The notes under the pieces: model-generated | Told to the model about the DNA's origin: nothing | Databases searched by the model: none | The model's input: the letters and a program-made list of their open reading frames with translations, nothing else | In this document: in pieces, positions 17,398 to 26,327 of the stretch | How positions within the stretch are numbered: position 1 is the stretch's first letter | How the letters are laid out: the number at the start of each line of letters is the position of its first letter | Made by a program: the position numbers and the translations under genes | Source: Streptomyces griseoflavus | GTDB lineage: Bacteria > Actinomycetota > Actinomycetes > Streptomycetales > Streptomycetaceae | Reading direction: 5' to 3' | Assembly: GCF_014649995.1 (NCBI RefSeq) | Contig: NZ_BMUC01000004.1 | Span: 193,985 to 257,984 of the forward strand | DNA length: 64,000 nt

Positions 17398-19605
17398 TCA
17401 GTCCGGATCGCGCTCCCCGGCTGTCTCACGGCCTGCGCAGATGGACAGGACATCGGCTCCGTAGCGCCCCAGCTTGCGCATCCCGACCCCGGGGATGCGG
17501 GCCAGATCGTGCTCGTCGTCGGGGGCCGTCTCCGCGATGGCGATCAGCGTCTTGTCGGTGAAGACGCAGAAGGCCGGCTGTCCGCTGCGCCGCGCCTGGT
17601 CGGCGCGCCACTCGCGCAGCCGCTCGTACAGGCCCTCGTCCATGTCGGAGGGGCAGTCCTCGCAGCGCATCAGCTTCATCTCGCCCGCGTCGGTCAGCGT
17701 GCGGCCGCAGACCCGGCAGCGGGCGGGGCTGCGCTGTCCCCGCCGCGGGCGCGGCGCGGCCGGGCCCGACGCGGCGCCGAAGCTGCCCCGCTCCACTCCC
17801 CCCGGACCGGCCGGACCGCCGCGCCCGCCGGCCGCCCGCCCTCCCGGGCGCAGTCCGTCGAGGAAACGGCTGGAACGCCGGCCGGGCCGGCCGCCCGGCG
17901 CACGGGAGAGCGCCCAGGAGAGGTGCAGACGCTCACGGGCACGGGTCACCCCGACATAGAGGAGGCGGCGCTCCTCCTCGATCTGCTCGTCCGTCTTTGC
18001 GTAGGTGATCGGCATCATGCCCTCGGCGACACCGACCAGGAAGACGACGTCCCATTCCAGCCCCTTGGCCGAGTGCAGCGAGGCGAGCGTGACGCCCTGC
18101 ACGGTCGGGGCGTGCTGGGCACTCGCCCGCTCGTCGAGTTCGGAGACGAGGTCGGCGAGGGTGACGCCGTCCCAGGCGGCGGCGAAGTCCTGGGCCAGGT
18201 GCGCCAGCGCGGCCAGGGACTCCCAGCGCTCGCGGACCGCGCCCGATCCGGCCGGCGGCTGCGTCGTCCAGCCCTCGCCCGAGAGCACGGCGCGCACCTG
18301 GGACGGCAGGTCGGGGGCGTCGTCGAGGAGCGCGTCGTTGCGCCCGAACCGGGCCGCGGCACGCAGGGAGTGGATCGCTTTGCGCACCTCGGGACGGTCG
18401 AAGAACCGCTCGGCGCCTCGCAGCTGGTAGGGCACCCCCGCGTCGGCGAGGGCCTGCTCGTACGTCTCGGACTGGGAGTTCGTCCGGAACAGGACGGCGA
18501 TCTCGCTCGCCGGGACGCCCCCGTCGATCAGCTCGCGGATGCGGCGCGCGGCGCCCTCGGCCTCCGCGGGTTCGTCGGCGTACTCGGTGAAGACCGGCTC
18601 CGTCCCCGCGGCGCGCTGCGAGATCAGTTCCAGCCGGTGGTCGGCGGCACGGCCGCGGGCCTGGGCGAGGAGTCCGTTCGCCAGCCGGACGACCTGGGGG
18701 GTCGACCGGTAGTCGCGGACGAGCTTGACGACGGTGGCGCCGGGGTGCCGGGTCCTGAAGTCGAGCAGATGGTCGGGGGTTGCTCCCGTGAACGAGTAGA
18801 TCGTCTGACTGGCGTCGCCGACCACGCACAGGTCGTCCCGCTCGCCGAGCCACAGTTCGAGCAGGCGCTGCTGGAGCGGGCTGACGTCCTGGTACTCGTC
18901 GACGACGAAGTGCTGGTACTGGGCGCGGACCTGGTCGGCGATGTCGTGCCGGTCCTGCAGGACGGCGACGGTCAGCAGCAGCACGTCCTCGAAGTCGATG
19001 ACGGCACGGTCGCGCTTGAGCTCCTCGTAGGCCGAGTAGAGCTGGGCGACCTCGGACGGGTCGCGGGGGGTCTCCCGGCCGGCCTTCGCCGCGGCGGCCG
19101 CGTAGTCCGCCGGGACGGTCTGGGTGACCTTGGACCACTCGATCTCCGCGGTGACGTCGCGCAGCTCTCCCCGGTCGAGCCGGATGCGGCAGGCGGCGGC
19201 CGCGTCGGCGACGAGCTGGATCTTGCGGTCGACGAGCCGGGGCAGGGAACCACCGATGGCTTTCGGCCAGAAGTACTGGAGCTGGCGCAGCGCCGCGGAG
19301 TGGAAGGTGCGGGCCTGGACCCCGGTGGCACCGAGCTGGCGCAGCCGGCCGCGCATCTCTCCGGCGGCCCGGTTGGTGAAGGTGACGGCGAGCACGCTGG
19401 AGGGCTGGAGGATCCCGGCACGCACCCCGTAGGCGATGCGGTGGGTGATCGCCCGGGTCTTGCCGGTGCCCGCGCCGGCCAGCACGCACACCGGCCCGTG
19501 CAGTGCGGTGGCCACGGCCCGCTGCTCGGGGTCGAGCCCTTCGAGCACCGCGTCGGCCGAGTCCGGTGCCTGCGGGAAGAGGGTGGAGTGCGTTGCTGCT
19601 GTCAC
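17398..19605 (-). CDS. uvrD2: UvrD2-type SF1 DNA helicase with HRDC domain
   Basis: 735 aa from the GTG at 19605. The SF1A motifs are intact: AGAGTGKT (Walker A, 43-50), VTFTNRAAGEMRGRL, FVVDEYQDVSPLQQRLLELW (motif II), VVGDASQTIYSFTGA, RDYRSTPQVVRLA, SLHSAKGLEWDVVFLVG, LLYVGVTRARERLHLSW. After a Gly/Arg-rich linker come a tetracysteine motif (CRVCGR ... CEDC) and an HRDC domain (LREWRADQARRSGQPAFCVFTDKTLIAIAE). This is the layout of mycobacterial UvrD2 (Rv3198c). It unwinds DNA 3'-5' in repair or replication. The ribosome site is weak. Confidence 0.93.
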   Translation of the reverse strand: MTAATHSTLFPQAPDSADAVLEGLDPEQRAVATALHGPVCVLAGAGTGKTRAITHRIAYGVRAGILQPSSVLAVTFTNRAAGEMRGRLRQLGATGVQARTFHSAALRQLQYFWPKAIGGSLPRLVDRKIQLVADAAAACRIRLDRGELRDVTAEIEWSKVTQTVPADYAAAAAKAGRETPRDPSEVAQLYSAYEELKRDRAVIDFEDVLLLTVAVLQDRHDIADQVRAQYQHFVVDEYQDVSPLQQRLLELWLGERDDLCVVGDASQTIYSFTGATPDHLLDFRTRHPGATVVKLVRDYRSTPQVVRLANGLLAQARGRAADHRLELISQRAAGTEPVFTEYADEPAEAEGAARRIRELIDGGVPASEIAVLFRTNSQSETYEQALADAGVPYQLRGAERFFDRPEVRKAIHSLRAAARFGRNDALLDDAPDLPSQVRAVLSGEGWTTQPPAGSGAVRERWESLAALAHLAQDFAAAWDGVTLADLVSELDERASAQHAPTVQGVTLASLHSAKGLEWDVVFLVGVAEGMMPITYAKTDEQIEEERRLLYVGVTRARERLHLSWALSRAPGGRPGRRSSRFLDGLRPGGRAAGGRGGPAGPGGVERGSFGAASGPAAPRPRRGQRSPARCRVCGRTLTDAGEMKLMRCEDCPSDMDEGLYERLREWRADQARRSGQPAFCVFTDKTLIAIAETAPDDEHDLARIPGVGMRKLGRYGADVLSICAGRETAGERDPD

Positions 19606-19644
19606 ACAGCCATGCTGCCAGGTCGCGCGGGACAGGTGAGCCGG

Positions 19645-19653
19645 TTGTCCACA
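19645..19653 (+). promoter_or_regulatory. DnaA box
   Basis: Perfect TTGTCCACA in the divergent region between uvrD2 and mycoredoxin, about 40 bp upstream of the helicase start. A single box; a regulatory or DnaA-titration role is possible. Confidence 0.5.
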
Positions 19654-19736
19654 GGGAGGGCCTCGCAGTCGTACGAATGCGGCGGGCGTCACGCCGGCCC
19701 GCCGCTCCCGGGCCGGCGGGCGGCGCACCGCCCGGT

Positions 19737-19763
19737 GGGAATGCCGGCGCTTTCAAGTACGTT
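19737..19763 (+). promoter_or_regulatory. Sigma-R promoter of the mycoredoxin gene
   Basis: GGGAAT (19737-19742), exactly 18 nt, then GTT (19761-19763) followed by G. This matches the Streptomyces sigma-R (thiol-oxidative stress) consensus GGGAAT-N18-GTT. It lies about 50 bp upstream of the ATG at 19813, as expected for a mycothiol-linked redox gene. Confidence 0.85.
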
Positions 19764-19812
19764 GCCATCGACGACGAGGACTTCCCCGAGCCGCCGAAGG
19801 AGCGCGAGAGGC

Positions 19813-20055
19813 ATGCAGGGCACTGTGACGATGTACAGCACCACGTGGTGCGGCTACTGCCGTCGGCTGAAGAGCCAGATGGACCGCGAGGGCATCGCGT
19901 ACACCGAGATCAACATCGAGCAGGACCCCGAGTCGGCGGCGTTCGTGGAGAAGGCGAACGGCGGGAACCAGACGGTTCCGACCGTTCTCTTCCCCGACGG
20001 CTCGACGCTCACGAATCCGTCGCTGGCCCAGGTGAAGCAGAAGGTCGGCGTCTGA
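19813..20055 (+). CDS. Mycoredoxin / glutaredoxin-like protein
   Basis: 80 aa, a thioredoxin-fold glutaredoxin with active site CGYC (residues 13-16), TVPTVLFPDGSTLTNPS (cis-Pro loop) and no extra domain. It matches Rv3198A (mycoredoxin-1), which reduces mycothiol mixed disulfides in the cytoplasm. AAGGAG is 9 nt before the ATG. The perfect sigma-R promoter upstream supports a thiol-stress role. It diverges from uvrD2 and converges on nudC. Confidence 0.93.
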   Translation: MQGTVTMYSTTWCGYCRRLKSQMDREGIAYTEINIEQDPESAAFVEKANGGNQTVPTVLFPDGSTLTNPSLAQVKQKVGV

Positions 20056-20066
20056 GCGGTCGACGT

Positions 20067-20108
20067 ACGAAGCGGGGCGGTCTCCTCCGGGAGGCCGCCC
20101 CGCTTCGT
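20067..20108. terminator. Convergent terminator between mycoredoxin and nudC
   Basis: ACGAAGCGGGGCGG (20067-20080) pairs perfectly with CCGCCCCGCTTCGT (20095-20108), with a further inner CTC/GAG pairing. Shared by both genes. Confidence 0.85.
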
Positions 20109-20119
20109 CGTGTGCCGGG

Positions 20120-21064
20120 TCAGAAGGCGCTGCGGGTCGGCAGGTCCTTGCCGTACCAGCGCTCGATGAGGCGGGCCGCGATGGAGATGCCGTAGGGCGG
20201 GAGCACCTCGCCGGAGGCGAACGCGGCGCCGAGTTCGTCGCGGGAGAACCAGCGGGCCTCGTGGATCTCGTCGCCGTCGACGTCGATGTCGGTCGTGGTG
20301 GCGCGGGCGGTGAAGCCCAGCATGAGGCTCGAGGGGAAGGGCCAGGGCTGGCTGGCGACGTACTCGACCTCGCCGACGTCGATGCCGACCTCCTCGTGGA
20401 CCTCGCGGCGCACCGACTGCTCGATGGACTCGCCGGGCTCGACGAAGCCGGCGAGCGTGGAGAAGCGGCCCTCGGGCCAGTGGACCTGGCGGCCGAGGAG
20501 GATGCGGTCGCGGTCGTCGACCACGGCCATGATCACCGCGGGGTCGGTGCGCGGGTAGTGCTCGGCACCGCAGGCCGGGCAGCGGCGGATGTGGCCGGCG
20601 GCGGCGATGACGGTGCGCTCGCCGCAGCGGGAGCAGAAGCGGTGCAGCCGCTGCCAGTTCTCCAGGGCGACCGCGTGCACCATGAGGCCCGCCTGGCGGG
20701 GGGACAGCAGCAGGCCCGCCTCGCGCAGGCCGGCCGGGCGGGCGGAGTCGTCCATGCGGCCGGGCAGGGAGTCCTTCTGGAGGGCGAAGTAGCTGACGCC
20801 GTCCTGGTCGGTGCCGAGGAAGTAGCGGTGGGCTTCGGTGAGCGGGGCCTCGAAGGTCGGGGTCATGACGAGTTCGGTGCGGCCGTCCGCCGTCTCGTCG
20901 ATGAGGACCTGGCCGCCGGAGACCACGAAGCAGCGGGTGGAGGGGTGGCTCCACGCCGCCGCGAGCCATGCTTCGTCGAGCCGGTGGTGGGCGGCGCGGT
21001 CGATGCCGCTCGGGGCGGTGAGCGAGACGGGGCGGTCGGCGGTGTGGTCGGTCCAGGTGGTCAC
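20120..21064 (-). CDS. nudC: NAD(+)/NADH diphosphatase NudC
   Basis: 314 aa. A four-Cys zinc site (FCSRCGE ... RRCPACGAEHYPR), a Nudix box GFVEPGESIEQSVRREVHEEVGI and the NADH-specific SQPWPFPSSLMLGF motif are all present, the classic NudC order. It cleaves NADH to NMNH and AMP, and family members can remove NAD caps from RNA. I prefer the GTG at 21064 (MTTWTDHTADRP), with GGAAG 6 nt upstream; an ATG at 21076 is possible. It corresponds to Rv3199c in the syntenic block. Confidence 0.93.
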   Translation of the reverse strand: MTTWTDHTADRPVSLTAPSGIDRAAHHRLDEAWLAAAWSHPSTRCFVVSGGQVLIDETADGRTELVMTPTFEAPLTEAHRYFLGTDQDGVSYFALQKDSLPGRMDDSARPAGLREAGLLLSPRQAGLMVHAVALENWQRLHRFCSRCGERTVIAAAGHIRRCPACGAEHYPRTDPAVIMAVVDDRDRILLGRQVHWPEGRFSTLAGFVEPGESIEQSVRREVHEEVGIDVGEVEYVASQPWPFPSSLMLGFTARATTTDIDVDGDEIHEARWFSRDELGAAFASGEVLPPYGISIAARLIERWYGKDLPTRSAF

Positions 21065-21213
21065 GGGTGCTTCCATCTCCCCCGGTGAAACGGATTGGGT
21101 CGGCGGGCGGTTCGGCGGGGTGTGCGGCGGGAGGGGCCGGGTCCGGTACGGCGTGGTGGCGGGCCGGTTCCGTGCGTCCCGCGGGTGCGCCGTGTGCGGG
21201 CGGCGGGCGGCGG

Positions 21214-22626
21214 TCAGGGGGCGTGCCGCCAGTGCTCGGCGAGGTCGCCCCACAGGTGGGCGCTGGTCTCGACGCCCTTGAGGAGGAGGTCCAGCTCGAC
21301 CTTCTCGTTCGGGGCGTGCCAGCCGTCGGACGGGACGGAGATGCCGAGGAAGAGCACCGGTGCGCCGAGGACGTCCTGGAGGTCGGCGGCGGGGCCGGAG
21401 CCTCCCTCGCGGGTGAAGAGGACGGGTTTTCCGAAGGCGCGGCCCATCGCGCGGACGACGGACCGGAGGGCGGGGTGGTCCAGCGGCGTCAGGCAGGGAC
21501 GGGTGGCGGGGCTGAAGGAGGTCTCGTGGCGGATGCCGTCGGGGAGCTGTCCGGGTACCCAGGCGCGGACGGCGTTCGCCACGTGCTCCGGGTCCTGTCC
21601 GGCGACCAGCCGGAAGGAGAGCTTCACGGTGGCGGAGGACGGGACGATCGTCTTGCTGCCGGGGCCCTGGTAGCCGCCGCCGATGCCGTTGACCTCGGCG
21701 GTGGGGCGGGCCCAGACGCGTTCCAGGGTGCTGTACCCGGCTTCGCCCAGGGTGCCGTGGGACTTGGCGGTGCGCAGCCAGCGGGCCTCGTCGAAGGGCA
21801 GGGCGGCGAGGAGTTCGCGCTCCCGGTCGGTGAGGTCGACGACGCCGTCGTAGAAGCCGGGGACCGCGACGCGCTCGTGTTCGTCGTGCAGGGCGGCCAC
21901 CAGGCGGGCGGCGGCGGTGGCCGGGTTGGGGACGGCGCCGCCGAAGGAACCGGAGTGGATGTCCTGGTCGGGGCCGTACAGCCGGATCTCGCACTCGGCG
22001 AGGCCGCGCATGCCGGTGCACACGGTCGGGGTGTCCTCGGACCACATGCCGGTGTCGGAGACGATCACGGCGTCGGCGGCGAGCCGGTCGGCGTGCTGTT
22101 CGACGAGGGCCCGGAAGTGCGGGGACCCGGACTCCTCCTCGCCCTCGATCAGCAGTTTCAGGTGGACGGCGGGGGTGGTGCGGCCGGTGGCGGCGAGGTG
22201 GGCGCGGACGCCGAGGGTGTGGAAGAAGACCTGCCCCTTGTCGTCGGCCGCGCCGCGTGCGTACAGGCGGTCGCCGCGGACGACGGGTTCGAAGGGGTCG
22301 GTGTCCCAGCCGTCCTCGCGGGCGGCGGGCTGCACGTCGTGGTGGCCGTAGACCAGCACGGTGGGTGCCTCGGGGTCGGCGGAGGGCCACTCGGCGTAGA
22401 CGGCCGGGGCGCCGGGGGTGTGCCAGACCTCGGTGGTGGGGAAGCCGGTCTCCTTGAGCTTGGCGGCGAGCCAGTCGGCGCTGCGGCGCACGTCGGTGGC
22501 GTGGTCGGGCTGGGCGGAGACGGACGGGATGCGCAGCCACTCGGCGAGGTCGTCGAGGAAGGCGGCTCGGTGCCGCTCGATGTACGTACGGACGGCGCTG
22601 ACGGCACTGTCAACGGGCTGGCTCAT
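21214..22626 (-). CDS. M20 family dipeptidase/carboxypeptidase
   Basis: 470 aa. Metal-site motifs are VYGHHDVQPA (first His/Asp), RGAADDKGQVFFH (bridging Asp) and EGEEESGSPHF (catalytic Glu plus ligand), with a dimerisation domain between. No signal peptide, so a cytosolic dipeptidase is likely. ATG at 22626. Only 10 bp separate it from the end of adnB, so it is probably cotranscribed downstream of the AdnAB genes. Confidence 0.9.
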   Translation of the reverse strand: MSQPVDSAVSAVRTYIERHRAAFLDDLAEWLRIPSVSAQPDHATDVRRSADWLAAKLKETGFPTTEVWHTPGAPAVYAEWPSADPEAPTVLVYGHHDVQPAAREDGWDTDPFEPVVRGDRLYARGAADDKGQVFFHTLGVRAHLAATGRTTPAVHLKLLIEGEEESGSPHFRALVEQHADRLAADAVIVSDTGMWSEDTPTVCTGMRGLAECEIRLYGPDQDIHSGSFGGAVPNPATAAARLVAALHDEHERVAVPGFYDGVVDLTDRERELLAALPFDEARWLRTAKSHGTLGEAGYSTLERVWARPTAEVNGIGGGYQGPGSKTIVPSSATVKLSFRLVAGQDPEHVANAVRAWVPGQLPDGIRHETSFSPATRPCLTPLDHPALRSVVRAMGRAFGKPVLFTREGGSGPAADLQDVLGAPVLFLGISVPSDGWHAPNEKVELDLLLKGVETSAHLWGDLAEHWRHAP

Positions 22627-22636
22627 GCCTTCGAGC

Positions 22637-25600
22637 CTATCGGCCCGCGGGGGTGTCCTCGGAGTGCGGTATCTCACCGGGGGGCTCCTCCAGGAGGAGC
22701 CTCTCGAGCGCGTCGCGGCCGGGCAGGGAGCGGGGGCGGACCACCTCGCCGGTGCGTACGTACAGGAAGGCGGCTGTGACGGATTCCACCTCGATTCCCT
22801 GCTGCTCGGCCCAGGCGAGCCGGTAGACGGCGAGCTGGAGCGGGTCGGCGGTGTGGCCGCGGCCGGTCTTCCAGTCGACGATCTCGTAGGTCGTGCCGTG
22901 GTCGCCGTCCTCCTTGTAGACGGCGTCGATGCGGCCTCGGACGACGCGTCCGGCGATCGACAGCTGGAAGGGTGCCTCCACGCGGTGGGGTGTCCGGTGG
23001 GCGTACTCGGTGCGCTCGAAGGCTTCCTTGAGTGTTTCCAGGTCGCGTTCGTCGTCGATCTCGGCGTCGCTGCCGGGCAGCTCGTCCGGGTCGAGCAGGG
23101 GGAGCGTCAGCGCCTCGAAGCGTGCCTCGACCCAGGCGTGGAAGCGGGTGCCGCGGCGGGCGGCGGGCTGCGGCGGGCGGGGCATGGGGCGGGCCAGCTC
23201 CCGGGCGAAGGCGTCGGGGTCCTCGGCCAGGCGGAGCAGCTGGGAGGCGGTGAGGGAGGCGGGCAGCGGTACGTGGGTGACGGCGGAGCGGGTGCGCAGC
23301 AGTTCTCCGGTGAGGGCATCGAGGTCGCGGTCCCAGGAGGCGATGGTGCGGGCTTCCTCGGGAGTGAGCGGGGGTGCTGCCGGCATTCGGGCCGGCCGGT
23401 GCTCCTGCGTGCGGGGGCGGTCCGTGGCGTCGGGGGCGGTCGCCTGGTGGGGGACGGTGGGGCGGTCGGTGCTCCAGGAGTCCCAGTCGTCCGGGCCGGG
23501 GTCGGTGAGGGGGTCCTCGTCGGGAGGGGAGTCCTCGCCCCGGAAGGACTCTCCGTCCCGGAAGGACTCTCCGTCCCGGGAGGAGTCCGCGTCCGGGAAG
23601 GAGTCCGCGTCCGGGAAGGGGTCCTCGTCGGGGAAGGGGTCCTCGTCGTCCGGTGGCGGGGGCCAGTCCGGGTCGTCGTGGGCGTCCGGGTCGTGTACGG
23701 CCGTGGCGGGGCCGTCCGGCGGGCCGGCGAGGCCGTCGAGGTGGGCGAGGACGGCCTCGGCGGCCTCGCGGCGGCGGGCGAGGGCGGCGTCGTCCAGGGG
23801 CAGCGGCCACGCCTGGAGGTCGCCGGCCCGCTGCAGGGCGGGGTTCTCCTCGTCCTCGGCGGGCTCGTCCGCCCATGCCTCGATCTCGCCGTACCCGGCG
23901 GCGCAGTGGTCGTGGAGGGCGTGGAGGAAGTCGGAGGGCCCGCGGGGCTTCTTCTGGCTGGGGCCCCACCAGTGCCCGGAGCCGAGGAGCAGGGAGCGGG
24001 GGCGGGTGAAGGTGACGTAGCCGAGGCGGAGTTCCTCGGTGTGCTGGTGGTCCTTCATGGCCTCGTGGAAGGACTTCAGGCCGCGGGAGTCCCAGGAGAG
24101 GACGTCGGGCAGGGTCTCGGCGTCGCCGCGCAGCGCGTGCGGCAGCACCTTGCCCTGCGCGGTCCACTTCTCGCGGCCCTGGCCGCTGGGGAAGGTGCCG
24201 GTGACCAGTCCGGGGACGGCGACGACGTCCCATTCGAGGCCCTTGGACTTGTGGGCGGTGAGCACCTTGACGGTGTTCTCGCCGCCGGGCAGCGCGTTGT
24301 CGAGGCCCTTCTCGTACTGGGCGGCGGTGTGCAGGAAGCCGAGGAAGGCGAGCAGGGTGGCCTCGCCGTCGCCGGCGGCGAAGGAGGCGGCGATGTCGAG
24401 GAAGTTGGAGAGGGTCTCGCGACGGCGGGCGGCCAGGGCGTGCGGGGAGGCGGAGAGTTCGACCTCGAGGCCGGTGACGGCGAGGACGCGGTGCAGGACG
24501 TCCATGAGGGGGTCGGCGAGGGAGCGGCGCAGGTCGCGCAGTTCGGCGGCGAGGCGGGCGAAGCGTACGCGGGCGTCGGGGGAGAAGGGCAGGCCGTCGT
24601 CGTCCCCGCGGCCGTCCAGCGGTGTCTCCAGGAACGTGTCGAGGGCGTCGGCGAGGGAGATCACCTCGGCCGGGTCGACGCCCTCGACGGCTTCGGCGAG
24701 CCGGCGGTCGGGGTCGTCGTCGCCGTCCACACGCGCGTGGGAGACCAGCCGCCGGGCGCGGCGGCCGAGCAGGGCGAGGTCGCGGGGGCCGATGCGCCAG
24801 CGCGGTCCGGTGAGCAGCCGTACGAGGGAGGCGTTGGCGCCGGGGTCCTGGAGGACCTCGCAGACGGCGACCAGGTCGGCGATCTCGGGCAGGTGCAGCA
24901 GCCCGGACAGGCCGACCACCTCGACGGGGACGTCCCGGGCGACCAGGGCGCCCTGGATCTCGGCGAAGTCCGTCGCCGTGCGGCACAGGACGGCGATCTC
25001 GCCGGGTGCCTTGCCGGTGTCGACGAGGTGGGCGATGGAGTCGGCGATCCAGTCGATCTCCTCCGCGTGGGTGGGCAGCAGGGCGCAGCGGACGGTGCCG
25101 TCGCGTTCCGCGCCGGGGGCCGGGCGGAGGGCTTCCACGCCCGCGTGCAGGGCGCGCAGGGGTTCGGCGAGGCCGTTGGCGAGGTCCAGCAGGCGGCCTC
25201 CGCTGCGGCGGTTCTCGCTGAGCGACTGGCGGGTGGCGGGGCGGCCGTCGGCGTGGGCGAAGTGTTCGGGGAAGTCGTCGAGGTTGGCGACGGAGGCGCC
25301 GCGCCAGCCGTAGATGGCCTGGCAGGGGTCGCCGACGGCGGTCACCGGGTGGCCGGTGCCGTCGCCGAACAGTCCGGCCAGCAGGACGCGCTGGGCGACG
25401 GAGGTGTCCTGGTACTCGTCGAGGAGGACCACGCGGAACTCGTCGCGCAGGGCGCGGCCGACCTCGGGGATGGCGGCGAGGCGGGCGGACAGGGCGATCT
25501 GGTCACCGAAGTCGAGCAGGTCGCGTTCGCGTTTGGCGGCCCGGTAGCGCAGGACCAGCCCGGCGAGTTCGCGCCGGGCGGCGGCCGCCTCGGGGACCTT

Positions 25601-26227
25601 GCGCAGGTCGGCGTTGGTGAGCTTGAGGTTTTCCAGGGTGCGCAGCAGTTCGGCGTCGTGGGCGCGCAGGTCCTCGGGCCGTACGAGGTGTTCGGCGAGC
25701 TCGCCGTCGAGGGTGAGGAGGTCGCCGACCAGGTCGGCGAAGGAGCGGGTGAGGGCCGGGTAGGTCCCCGGAGCTTCGCGCAGGACGCGTGCGGCGAGCT
25801 GGTAGCGGGTGGCGTCGGCGAGCAGCCGGGAGGTGGGTTCCAGGCCGATGCGCAGTCCGTGGTCGGTGAGCAGGCGGCCGGCGAAGGCGTGGTAGGTGGA
25901 GATCAGCGGTTCGCCCGGGGGGTTGTCCGGGTCGATGGCGTCGGGGTCGGTGACGCCGGCCTTGACCAGTGCCTTGCGGACGCGTTCGGCGAGTTCGGCG
26001 GCGGCCTTGTTGGTGAAGGTGAGGCCCAGTACCTGTTCGGGGGCGACCTGGCCGGTGCCGACCAGCCACACCACGCGGGCGGCCATGACCGTGGTCTTGC
26101 CCGATCCGGCTCCGGCCACGATCACCTGCGGGGCGGGCGGCGCGGTGATGCAGGCCGTCTGCTCCGGGGTGAAGGGGATCCCGAGGAGTTCCTTGAGCTG
26201 ATCGGGATCGGTGATACGGGCGGGCAC
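22637..26227 (-). CDS. adnB: AdnB-like helicase-nuclease subunit
   Basis: 1196 aa. Walker A AGAGSGKT (38-45), LTFTNKAAAELAERV, VVLLDEYQDTSVAQRVLL, VGDPCQAIYGWRGAS, LTAHKSKGLEWDVVAVPGL and YVTFTRPRSLLLGSG show a full UvrD-like motor. The C terminus has a RecB-type nuclease (GTRFHAWVEARFEAL ... VDWKTGRGHTADPLQLAVYRLAWAEQ) without Fe-S cysteines. An Asp/Ser/Glu/Pro-rich linker with FPDADS/RDGESF repeats lies near residues 860-910. Position and architecture match mycobacterial AdnB (Rv3201c), the lead motor of the AdnAB end-resection machine. It is 100 bp downstream of adnA. Confidence 0.88.
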   Translation of the reverse strand: MPARITDPDQLKELLGIPFTPEQTACITAPPAPQVIVAGAGSGKTTVMAARVVWLVGTGQVAPEQVLGLTFTNKAAAELAERVRKALVKAGVTDPDAIDPDNPPGEPLISTYHAFAGRLLTDHGLRIGLEPTSRLLADATRYQLAARVLREAPGTYPALTRSFADLVGDLLTLDGELAEHLVRPEDLRAHDAELLRTLENLKLTNADLRKVPEAAAARRELAGLVLRYRAAKRERDLLDFGDQIALSARLAAIPEVGRALRDEFRVVLLDEYQDTSVAQRVLLAGLFGDGTGHPVTAVGDPCQAIYGWRGASVANLDDFPEHFAHADGRPATRQSLSENRRSGGRLLDLANGLAEPLRALHAGVEALRPAPGAERDGTVRCALLPTHAEEIDWIADSIAHLVDTGKAPGEIAVLCRTATDFAEIQGALVARDVPVEVVGLSGLLHLPEIADLVAVCEVLQDPGANASLVRLLTGPRWRIGPRDLALLGRRARRLVSHARVDGDDDPDRRLAEAVEGVDPAEVISLADALDTFLETPLDGRGDDDGLPFSPDARVRFARLAAELRDLRRSLADPLMDVLHRVLAVTGLEVELSASPHALAARRRETLSNFLDIAASFAAGDGEATLLAFLGFLHTAAQYEKGLDNALPGGENTVKVLTAHKSKGLEWDVVAVPGLVTGTFPSGQGREKWTAQGKVLPHALRGDAETLPDVLSWDSRGLKSFHEAMKDHQHTEELRLGYVTFTRPRSLLLGSGHWWGPSQKKPRGPSDFLHALHDHCAAGYGEIEAWADEPAEDEENPALQRAGDLQAWPLPLDDAALARRREAAEAVLAHLDGLAGPPDGPATAVHDPDAHDDPDWPPPPDDEDPFPDEDPFPDADSFPDADSSRDGESFRDGESFRGEDSPPDEDPLTDPGPDDWDSWSTDRPTVPHQATAPDATDRPRTQEHRPARMPAAPPLTPEEARTIASWDRDLDALTGELLRTRSAVTHVPLPASLTASQLLRLAEDPDAFARELARPMPRPPQPAARRGTRFHAWVEARFEALTLPLLDPDELPGSDAEIDDERDLETLKEAFERTEYAHRTPHRVEAPFQLSIAGRVVRGRIDAVYKEDGDHGTTYEIVDWKTGRGHTADPLQLAVYRLAWAEQQGIEVESVTAAFLYVRTGEVVRPRSLPGRDALERLLLEEPPGEIPHSEDTPAGR

Positions 26228-26327
26228 ACAGAGAATCTAGCGGCGGGTACTGACAGCGGGGGCCCACCGAGCGTCCCGGGGGTGAGGAACCGCAGGTCGG
26301 GGCGGGTGGTGCGATGCGTCACCCCCG

